DNA of 64,000 nucleotides. Source: Roridomyces roridus. Its lineage: Eukaryota > Basidiomycota > Agaricomycetes > Agaricales > Mycenaceae. The notes under the pieces were generated by a model. That model ran no database searches. It saw only the letters and a program-made list of their open reading frames with translations, and was not told where the DNA came from. Shown piece after piece: positions 54,929-64,000 of the stretch. The stretch is taken from contig JARKIF010000016.1 in assembly GCA_029378245.1 (NCBI GenBank), forward strand, positions 310,001 through 374,000. The letters are read 5' to 3'. Positions within the stretch are counted from its first letter, which is position 1; each line of letters opens with the position of its first letter. The translations under genes and the position numbers were made by a program.

Positions 54929-56446
54929 GCTATGTCTGCAGTTGGCACCTTGCCTCTTGATCTGGAACTGCTGCATCGGCGGCTTGAGCATCATGCTGAC
55001 ACCCAGAAGATCTTGAGCAAGGACCTGGTGACTGGTGCGAAGTTGACTTCAAACCAGAAACCAGATCCAATCTGTGAGCCCTGCATTGCAGGAAAGCTCA
55101 ACGTGGCTCCATTTCCCTCTACTGGACATCGTTCCAAGGCGCCTCTTGATCTCATACACTCTGACCTGAAGCAATACAAGGTTTTCACCCGTGAGGGCTG
55201 GAAGCATCGTATTATCTTCATAGATGATCACACAGGCTTCAAAGCAACTATGCACATGAAGCGCAAGAGTGGAGCATTGAAAGCGTTCAAGGTGTTCAAG
55301 GCGCAAGCTGAGAATCACTTTAACCGCAAAATCAAGGCGTTCCAGGATGATGAAGGTGGAGAGTACATGTCCACTGAATTTGCAGACTTTTGGCTGCAGA
55401 GGGCATTGTGCGTCGTCATTCAACGAGGAATAGACCGCAACAGAACGGGATGGCTGAACGGGGCAATCGCACCGTTGATGAACATGTAACTGCTATGTTG
55501 CATGAAGCAAATCTTCCGCCTTCTTTCAAGGCACTTGCTGTTGAGTCCTACATCCATGTGGCCAACATGCATCCTACGTCTCACATTCCGGATGACACCA
55601 CTCCCTATGAGCTTTGGCACAAGGAGAAGCCGGATGTGACACATCTTCGGGTCTTTGGCTGCCTTGCCTATGTGCCTGTGCAGAAGGACAAACGCGACAC
55701 CTCTGGGATACACTTCCAGAAATGCATCTTTGTTGGGTATCCAACAGAATACAAGGGTTGGAAATTCTACAACCCTGTCACTCGGAAGATTGTCATTGCA
55801 GAACATGCTGTCTTTGACGAGCGCTACTTCCCTGGAACGACCCACAAGCCATGCGGCGTTGCCCTAAAAAACCTCCTTCCTCCTCCATCCAAAACCTACC
55901 TTTACCTGCCACCAAGCCCAAGGGTGTGCACAATGCCGGGGGAGATGGAAATGATAGTGATGATGACAATGATGATGGTTTCAATGTGCATCGAGCACCC
56001 CCTGAGGCTGAAAATCCAGAGCCTCCTTCCCCTCCTCACACTCCTCCACCAGCACCTGCTCAAGTCGAGCTGCCCCCTAGCCGCTCCCAATCACCAGATC
56101 CAGCTCGGAACCCGCCTTCACCAGTTGGAATTGCTGCACGTCGCCGCTTCCATGGCCAAACTACTCAACATCGGCAGCCTGGTGAATGGTGGAAAACAGC
56201 GCCTAGGGAGCCAACTCCTGCTGTTCCTGACTCTGATGATGAGCCTGAGCCCGAGCCTATCTCCCATCCAGACTCAGAAAGCGATGATGAGTTGCTGCTC
56301 ACTTCAGGCAGCGCTCTGATCGTTGCTCATGAAGGCAATCCAGCAGATGTGGTGTTGCAAGAAGCCAATTCGGTTTCTGTGGAGTATGCCAGGTCCGCCA
56401 TCCAGTCAGGCAATCCGCGTTCTTATCATGACGCATTGCGGCGATG
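54929..56446 (+). pseudogene. Copia pol fragment D (integrase to linker), broken
   Basis: Begins MSAVGTLPLDLELLHRR and carries integrase motifs close to element B (CEPCIAGKLN, HSDLKQYKVF, QDDEGGEYMS, PQQNGMAERGN), the variable linker and SGNPRSYHDALRR. It then stops in unrelated DNA at 56446. There is a missing base near 55388 and another frame change near 55840. No RT, RNase H or LTR of its own. The 5' edge abuts the TGTTGGAATAAG repeat, giving a chimeric junction. Confidence 0.85.
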
Positions 56447-58723
56447 ATACGCTGCGTCATGCGCACTAGTGTATAGTAGATAGCTCGAGTAGGTAATGTC
56501 CCAGAAGTAGACCGCGAAGCGATACAACTCCACAAACACACTAACCACACAACACACACAACACACACACAATTCCTTGACTAGCACGCTGACACCTAAC
56601 GGTTGAGTTTGGGGTCGTCTGAAGTATACAGATAAGACTGATACTCCGCGGTTTGGTTCTCGGAAGCTTGTAGGTTGATTCTCGAGGTTTCACACCAAGT
56701 TCAATGTCTTTGAACTAAGAGGAATCTCTTGACTGGTTTGTAGACTGCTCACAACGAACACGAGGTTACGATGTTAAAAGGTTTTATATTTTATTGACCG
56801 AAACACACAATATCCAAACACCAATACAACTTCGATACAACACGAAGAGGAACTATAGCACAGAGGGCAACCCACTACCCCTTAAGTATGTTACTATAGC
56901 TGACCCAAGTTGAACCAGAGCTCGGGTGCCTTTGATATTGCGTCTAAGCTAAGAGAAATGATACAACAAATCTCTGCGGAAGTCACAAGACTGCACTATA
57001 ACCACAGATCAAGCTTCGACCCAATGTCTAGGCAAGAAGGCGTACAATGCAATCCTGCAAGGGCGGGATCTACAGGCCTTATATACTACTCCCTACTGGT
57101 CTGATGATATAACTACTATTACGCGCCTGCCATCCCTATTTCCGTACTTTCCCTATAACCCTAGGTGTCCTGTCACCTATATTACATCCCCTCGAACCGC
57201 TCTGCGTGGTTCTGTTGCTTATGTTGCTGCTGGGCCCGGCTGATCGGTGGTCATGCCGTCTTGGCATTCGAGCCGATTGGCCTGGTAATTTGATTCCGTC
57301 GTTTCATTACACTCTCTTGCTGAGCCAGCACTCATTATGACTATAGCCCTCGACCCAGGTCCATAAATAACCTCGGTCCGCCATCTTCGTCATTCAAGGC
57401 TTACTCCTGGCATATTCTGTCAGACGCGATCATCGCTCTGATCGTCTGCCGCGACGCCGCCGCTTTCCATGATCATGATCGTACTCGGATCAGTTCTCGA
57501 TCATACTAGTGTGCCTGCGCGAGTTTGACTCGCCCACTTGCCATCTCTTTTCTGGGTGTCTCTTTAATACCGGAACGAATGGTAGTATTTCCTCCAACTC
57601 GCCTACACGAGCCACTCTGTTTGTATACATATAGATGGACTTATACCGGTCCGCGAGGTACTCCGCGAACCTTGTCATAATAGTACTGCGCGTCCGCGCA
57701 ACCTTCGTCTTTGCTCTGTAGCTAGTCTAGCTCATTCCTGAATACACCTGGGCTTGGTATATCTCCTTGGGTATGGTATCTCCACAAGTAGTAGTCCCCG
57801 CGAACCGCCTATTGGAGTCACTACAACCGACCACTTGAACGAATAGCCAAGCGTAGTGTACTGACGACTTGTACTTGTCTCATTAATACACGAATAGTGA
57901 CACGGAGCTCAATCCTATCCCTTATTGTATATCACCTGACAGAGGCATTGGTGTGCGCACCAAAACAGCTAAATAGCCAGATTTCACGCGTGCGAAATAC
58001 GCAGTCGTATCATCTCCCCTTCACTAAATCTCGACCGTCCCCGGTCGTGAACATGCGCGATCATAATTCGTCGATTTAGAGGTTCGAGGACTGATAGCCC
58101 CCTCGAACGCCTGTTTCAATTGTTTTTATTTTGAGCCCAAATTGTCTTCGTTCATTCACCAATAGCTCCCGTGCTCCACGAGGTAGCTTCCGCGGATCTT
58201 TGATCCACCTTTAATTGAAAGGCTGTGCTGGATTTTCCGCTAATTTTTATTTCACCGGAGTCTCACGCGCCCCTCTCGCGATTTCCGCTCCAACTATTGA
58301 AGACACGCGTCTTCTGCATTATCTTTATTCGTTCCGTGCTTGTAGACTGCCCACGAACCAGCGAGACCATCGTCCTCGAGGTTCGTGCTATCTTTACTTG
58401 TTTTTCCCAGCCATTCAATTTTAGCGCCGTACCAGACGCCCGGTTGTCTTGGCTTCTTTTTCAACTCAGGGTCCTGGCCTCGAGTCATTTCTATGGCAAG
58501 TCTATTCCTGATCTTTTCCCAGGAATCTCCTTCCATGAGCCCCTTTTTAAGAGTCGACTCATCAAGACTTTCACCCTTCTCGTTTTCTTTTCCTCTACTT
58601 TGCTTGTCGTCTTCCCGCATTCGCCTGGCGGGCTCTTCTGCTTACTCGTCTTCCACTCGCGTCTCCACCACGCCTCCTCTCGTTCTCGACTACGTGGCGG
58701 TCCCACCAAGCCCGTACCGACTC
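56447..58723. other. Repeat-like intergenic DNA, no gene recognised
   Basis: Contains an AC-rich microsatellite (about 56528-56575) and AT-rich low-coding DNA. Two CCCCTCGAAC words (57187 and 58097) flank about 0.9 kb, with GGTTCGAGG at 58080. Open frames around 58215-59091 are shadows of the next gene or unsupported. This could be a degraded LTR or the long leader of the downstream gene. Confidence 0.35.
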
Positions 58724-61511
58724 ATGGCTCCAAAGCCCAGACCTCTCGATCCTGCCTCGGCCAAGGCGCGTTTCCTTGCGGACCCTTGGAAACCCATCCG
58801 CGACGGTGGTGCCCGTGCCTTCGTCTTCTTCACCGAGCGTTTCGACGTCACTCGTCCGCTGGAACCGGTGACTTTGCCCGTGCTCGTCCGAGAGACCCAG
58901 CACTATTTCCAATTCCTGGTACGTCTTGTTCTTTTGTCCCTTTGAAACATCTAATTCTTCTTCTTTTCAGAAGCGCTATCGTGACCACGCGCAAGGGGAA
59001 GTCATCCTCGAAATCGAGGCATTCTTTTCTCAATGTTTCGACGTGCTCGCCCGTCTCAACGACGTTTCTGGTCTTGGCAACAAGAACCTGAAGGGCACGG
59101 CCGCCTATCGACCCCTGATTCCTTCCGCGGATCCTTCTCGCGTGCGTTTCAATACGCCTCTCCTTTCACTTGTTTTTATTGATGCTTTTTACAGCCCGTC
59201 CTTCTCCCTTCGTTCGACATCCCGGCGCCTCCAGCGCCACCTGCGCCTCCTGCACCGTTGTCGCTGGACGATCGCTTCGCTATGGCCATGGACGATGACG
59301 ACGAGGAGGTTTCCGACGCCGCTCCCGTCCCTCCGCCATCGAAGTCTGCTGCCAAGGCCCTCGCTCCCACGCCCGCGAAGTCTTCTTCCAAGGCTCCCGC
59401 GCCGCGGCTCGCGACCCCTAACTTGTATTTTAACGAGGACGACCGCGTACGTCCACTCTCGTTCATTTTTCTTTGCTCTCTTTTTGAATTCTCTTCAGAT
59501 GCCCGAGGACCAGCTGGAGCTTTCGCCTTCGCCTTTCGGCTATTCATCCACCAAGCCCAAAAGCAAAACCGCTCCTTCCGTCAGCCTCTTTACTCACCCC
59601 AAATCGGCAACCGCCCCGTTCTTCCAAGCTCCACCCAAGAAGAAGGGAAACAAGAACTCCAAGGCCAAGGGTCGTCGTCGTTCGAACGACGTTACTCCCG
59701 GTCCTTCTTTGGGTAATGTCGAGTCCGAGGAGATCCCTTCCGAGGTGCGTCTCTAGAATTCTTTTCTTTTCTTTTTATGCTAAGGCGTTTTCAGGACGAG
59801 GCATTAATCCTTAAAGGCCTTCCGTCCAAAACTCGTGCCGAGTCGCCGGCACCCCCTACTCATCGTTCGCTGCGCTCGTCGACCGTGGCTGCTCGCTCCG
59901 CCGAATCACCACCTCCCGACGCTCCTCCTGCCGAGGTTCCCAAAATCTCGCGCAAACGCAAACAAAAGAGCGAACCGTCCGAGGCTCCTGACCAGAAACG
60001 CCCGTTCCTGCACCCTTACGCTTCCAACCCCGACGGTGGCTACAAAAGCTACATCCTCAACGATCCCAAGCCCGAGGTCCCGACCAACCCTCCGGACGGT
60101 CTTCAAACCCACGAGTGGTATGCTGGTTCGATGCATTCTAAGACGCAGAGTCCCAGTACGTTCCTTTTCTCTTTTTGCTTTCTTTTCCGACGTCCTGACG
60201 TTTGAAACTAGGGCGTTCAATGCCCGGCGTTATTCCTCACGTCATCCCGCACGACTTCATCGTCAAAGCCACGCCCGTCCCCGAGACCATGGACATTGTC
60301 GATCACTTCAGCAATCCTCAATACTCGATCGACCAGGATTCGATTCCTGCCCCCGCCCCATCGTTGTTTAAGGACACGGATGCGCCCGACGATCCGACCC
60401 TTGATCCGGCTCTGATCATCGCCTCGCGCATCCCGGGCAAGAACTACTTCCAAGTGAGTCGTTATTTCTTTGTTTTTCTTTTCTGGTGCGGCCCTAGCCC
60501 AACCTGTTTTGTGCTAGGCGCCTGCTCCGTGCTCGAACTGTGCCAAGCGCAACCACGTCTGTGGGTCTTTGGGACCGAAACACGCGTGCCTTGGCTGTGG
60601 CGTCGGCCACGGGACTTGCTCGAACTCTATTGACGAATACGAACAGAGCTCAATGTTCGAGTCCCTTCGGCCTGCCATCGAGATGTCCAACTTCAGTGTG
60701 TTTTCTCCTTTTTCACACTTCTTCTTATTCCTGACTTCTTTTCCTAGGCTTGATCCATCGCTTGGAGAGCTTGGCCTTCGCACGCCATAACCTCGAATCG
60801 TCGCTCGCCGTCTTCCTCAACCAGCGCTCCTTCTATCGGATGCAGTTGCAGGAGTTGGCGCTGTACATCTTCTCGCTCCGCAAGTCCCTTCCCGAGGCCG
60901 AGCTCTTCAAGAAGTTCCAGAACGGTCGCGACGACCTCGACGTGCTCCTCTCGCTCTTCCGTTTCCACAATATCGACATGGATTCGGCGACTGCTTTCGT
61001 GGAGGACCTCGAGGACCGTCACCAGTTCGCTTTTGCGCACATGGAGCCTACCCGTGTACGTCGCAGCGTTCCTTTATTCTTTCCTTCCTGATTCTATGCC
61101 TTGTAGTTGATCGCTTTGCCTCTCGTCCCTGCTCAAGCGTCGACCAGCGGATTATTGCGCCTCAACTCTGCGCCCATTTTCTCGCGCCCAGCACCCGTGG
61201 AGACGGCTCCTCCAATGGCCCCTGCGGCTTCGTCTTCAGCGCATCCATCTCACCCTCCAACGCCGATCTCGCGTTTTAGTACTCTGGGTGGTGGTACGTC
61301 TATTTTTCTTTCTTATTCCTTTTCTGTGCTTGTCTGATATTCGGGTCTAGCTTTGGATGAGTCCCGGCTGACTTCTCCGTCGACGCCTGCCATCGCGACT
61401 CTCAACGCTCCCGACACGCCGATGACGGATCACGCGCCGGAGGACGAGCTGATGGGCTCGCCCAACTCCTCGCCCGCTCCTCATCTCACGGCTGCTGAAC
61501 CGACGGATTAG
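58724..61511 (+). CDS. Intron-rich protein with mid-protein Zn2Cys6-type cysteine cluster, unknown role
   Basis: ATG 58724 (MAPKPRPLDPASAKARFLAD) and at least eight exons separated by introns of about 45-55 bp, each with GTACGT/GTGCGT-like donors and TTTTCAG-like acceptors. The N-terminal block (VFFTERFDVTRPLEP, VLVRETQHYFQFLKR, ILEIEAFFSQCFDVLARLND) looks globular. A long Pro/Ser/Ala/Lys-rich middle follows. Near 60520-60640 comes CSNCAKRNHVCGSL..CLGCGVGHGTC, spacing Cx2Cx6Cx8Cx2Cx6C, which fits a fungal binuclear zinc cluster. A helical block (ESSLAVFLNQRSFYRMQLQE, YIFSLRKSLPEAELF) and an acidic Pro/Ser tail end at 61511. Location next to transposons and the unusual central zinc cluster leave host regulator versus element-encoded protein open. 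Confidence 0.6.
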
Positions 61512-62403
61512 GTGGACTCTGCTGGATGGGTTTGGGATGCGGGCATCTTGCTGCGAGCCGAAACGGCCAATCGCATTTTTGTATACTTGTTTTTCACCCC
61601 GCGGACTACAACCGACGTCACATACGTCGTCTCTACCTACTTAGAGTAGAAGTAGTAGAGTGCTCTCCCTTGTACATCTAGTAGTCGGCCCAATCGTGGC
61701 CTCAAATATCATTGCTTTTGACTCCCGCCTTTATAGTGTGACGAACGAACTTCCACTCTTAAGATAATACAAATATTCTTGTTCTTTTCTTTCGAGTAAG
61801 CGTTGTCTACTGTAATGCGCATTGAGTCTTTTCTAGTCCTAGTACATTCGTAGTCTGATACCCTTGTCATGCGACCTTGTATCATGGCTTTGACCACTTC
61901 TCGAACTGCTTCTAGGACCGCTTCTCGGATCACCACTTCTTGATCCCTCATCATCCTCGAACCCCACACGGGTTCTTATTGACCATTCCTTATTCTAACT
62001 CGAATAATCCTTGGCCAACTCTTATCTGCTCACCCGCGCACGTTTCCTCGAACTCAGCTTCTAACTATAGTTCTGCCGATCGGTGCCCGCATGTAACATA
62101 TTTGCAAATTGCTTTGTCTACGCCATAGTGATTTGTCGGTGGTCTATTTACAAGTCTGAAACTTATCTCTTGAAAAGCTTGGCGCCATCTTGGCTCTCCC
62201 CCCCTCACAAAAATAACACGACCGTCCTCGGGCGTGCCCCGCTAACTTGTCATATTATTCCTGTCATGAACGGATACCAACATTTCAACGTTACAGACCG
62301 CTCCTTTTTCGACCGTTACCCGCACTTCACCAATTTCACCACCGTGCAATATATAAACGGCACTCAATTGGTCCTAGGCAACCCATTCCGTTCTCTACTT
62401 CTC
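61512..62403. other. Intergenic region, nothing recognised
   Basis: AT-rich, with no conserved frame. It may hold the 3' end of the zinc-cluster gene and the promoter of the next gene. Confidence 0.4.
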
Positions 62404-63171
62404 ATGGCACCTGAGCCTCTTTCTCCCGATTCTGCCGCCATGAAGGCCGGCGCTCAACTCGTTGAAGCCGTTGCCGCCTATCGCTCCATCGACAAAACGA
62501 TGACTGTTCTTGTCCCCACCCGCAAGACCTTACTTGCTCAGGCAGTGAATCTCGGAGTGCGTCTGCTATATTTTCTATTGCCCGACGCCTTTGCTAACTC
62601 ATTCCCAGGGTCACCTCTACGCATTCAAAGAAGCCCTTCACTTGGTCGAGATGACCCCTGCCAAGGAAGCGCTCTTCCACGTCCGCGATGACGCCCTCGA
62701 AGCCAAGAAGGAGTGCGGTTTCGAGCCTTCTGCTGCTGCCATGAAGGAATGCGCCCTCGCCCTCCAATATTATCAAGCCCAGCGCAAGGATGCCCAAATT
62801 CGCAAGAAGGACGCTGACGATCGCAAAACCAAGCGTGCTGCCACTACTGGTCGGAAACTTCCCAAGAAAAAGGTCCATCGCAATCCTCTGCCTGTCCATT
62901 CTCCCTTCTTATATCCGCCTTCAATTTCCCAGGTCAATTCTGCACCCACTGTCGAGGATGGAGAGGACGACGAGGATGGTGTGTCCATTATCCCAGCTCC
63001 CACTGTCGACGCTAACTCGGTGCGTCTCTTCCTCCAGTCGTGCTTATCCTCTCTCACGAATTCGCCCATCTCCTCAAGATGGATGTTGACGACGATGGTG
63101 CTGCTGGCGCTCCCTCCAAGCACTCACTCACACGGGGCCAGTCTGGATACTGTATGTGCTGGGGAGCCTAG
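62404..63171 (+). CDS. Small four-exon protein, charged and helical, unknown role
   Basis: From ATG 62404: MAPEPLSPDSAAMKAGAQLV, DKTMTVLVPTRKTLLAQAVN; intron near 62555-62609; HLYAFKEALHLVEMTPAKEA, ECALALQYYQAQRKDAQIRK and a Lys/Arg-rich stretch TTGRKLPKKK. Then come an intron to about 62932, an acidic exon (NSAPTVEDGEDDEDG), an intron near 63019-63080 and MDVDDDGAAGAPSKHSLT, with the stop TAG at 63169-63171. The start could instead be 62267 if the preceding open stretch is used. It has the same intron style as the upstream zinc-cluster gene, so the two may belong to one locus type. No family recognised. Confidence 0.45.
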
Positions 63172-64000
63172 TAAGTCCCATGTATGGTGCACATCCTCGA
63201 AATGGGTGATGACTTGAAAATTCATTTTCTCGGGGCATGTTTTGCTTGTGGATCTCTGGCATGTGCTCTCAGCCGCAGTCAGCGTGGTGCCCAATGGTTG
63301 GAGGCAAGAGCGCAGCCCAGGAAACGTAATTGGACATCCTGGGACGATACACGCTGCTTGCCTGGGGGTTCGGAAGCGGAGTCTGCTCGTGACTTCCTCA
63401 TCGGGGAGAGGTGTTGCGAGTAGCTATGAAGTCGCATGTCAGTGCGAGTAGTACCCTATGGAAACCTCGTAAAAGTCTTGGGGTCACCACTGGTTTTTTT
63501 CACGCACGTCGGCACAGGTGTATCCCTGCTGCATCCAGATGTAAGCCGAACACACCTTGCAGAGGTATGCTTTTAGCCCCCCTGGGCATCAGTAGATATG
63601 CCAGGGGTACCGAACGGGGCAATTCAAAATGCTGCACTGATACCGGCAGCATATCCACGTGTCGGTCTGACAGAGTCAACAGAGTCAGCCTACTAAGGTC
63701 CTCCATAGTTACCTTGTCTGCCACACCGGACACCTCGTCACTGTCTCCTTCCGCTAGGGTATCCAATACATTCACAAAGGAGGGGCAAGTTCCTTGCCCA
63801 TCGGAATGACAGAGTCTAACATTGCAGGCACAAACCCCTCCACCTCTTCCCCATCGCTGGGTTAGTCGCATGTATGACAGTCTGGATTGCTGAAGCGTTG
63901 TGCTGCTACGCCTGAGGTCACCAGACCAGAAGAAAGAGTTCAAGGTTGGTAGGTGGCGCTGCAGCAAGCAAGGGACCAGCAAGGGTGGAGTCCATGTGAG
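63172..64000. other. Right-edge region without a supported gene
   Basis: A minus-strand open frame (63500-63982) has no stop for 160 codons but no recognisable motif or intron signals. It is reported as unsupported. Confidence 0.3.

Noticed and set aside
63500..63982. 160-codon minus-strand gene at the right edge
   Set aside because: No recognisable motif, no intron signals and no start context; kept as unsupported.

Overview
The window looks like nuclear DNA of a filamentous basidiomycete, probably an Agaricomycete. Genes are interrupted by many 45-60 bp introns with GT..AG ends, and the protein set is fungal (sphingolipid C9-methyltransferase, ergosteryl-glucosidase-type GH5, MGM101, Ctr copper transporter, many anonymous basidiomycete families). 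Rhizoctonia or a relative is my best guess from the style of the genes, but nothing in the sequence proves the genus.

Region 1 (1-39.5 kb) is compact, gene-rich host DNA. In order: a DTBS/DAPA-aminotransferase biotin enzyme (-, cut by the left edge), a secreted conserved protein (-), an SPX-RING protein (+), VPS28 (-), a kinase-like protein (+), an anonymous coiled-coil protein (-), a Clr4-type SET methyltransferase (+), a ubiquitin E2 (-), an F-box/LRR-like protein (-), a 3-beta-HSD-type dehydrogenase (+), a dual-specificity phosphatase (-), a sphingolipid C9-methyltransferase (-), an intron-containing tRNA-Pro(CGG), a GH5_12 glycosidase (-), a CM1-motif MTOC coiled-coil protein (-), RPL23/uL14 (+), MGM101 (+), phosphatidylserine decarboxylase (-), a small unknown protein (-), a Ctr copper transporter (+), BRO1 (-) and fibrillarin (+). 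Spacing is extremely tight: a 4-nt ATGA overlap, a 30-bp same-strand gap, a 77-bp divergent promoter and a 10-bp convergent gap. Several genes handle membrane lipids (sterol-type dehydrogenase, glucosylceramide methylation, steryl/ceramide glucoside hydrolysis, PE synthesis).

Region 2 (39.5-56.5 kb) is a transposon nest. Non-autonomous TIR elements, including a CACAGGGGG-ended family with 3-bp target duplications, lie beside a large inverted-repeat structure. Next comes a Copia element A (43995-54580, 298-bp LTRs, TSD CTAGG) whose gag-pol frame is split by a second, opposite-strand Copia element B (45926-50938, TSD AGAAG). Two 365/366-bp miniature LTR elements (H1, H2), each carrying a tRNA-like Pol III unit inside 123-bp LTRs, are inserted in B's LTR (TSD AGAAG) and in A's pol (TSD TTCAA). 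A decayed pol fragment D follows.

Region 3 (56.5-64 kb) has repeat-like intergenic DNA and two intron-rich genes of unknown function, one with a mid-protein Zn2Cys6-type cysteine pattern.

The standout observation is the tRNA-carrying TRIM pair. It shares LTR ends and a polypurine tract with the resident Copia elements but uses a different primer-binding site. A recurrent oddity is that three or four host genes contain single-base +1 frame breaks in otherwise conserved coding sequence.
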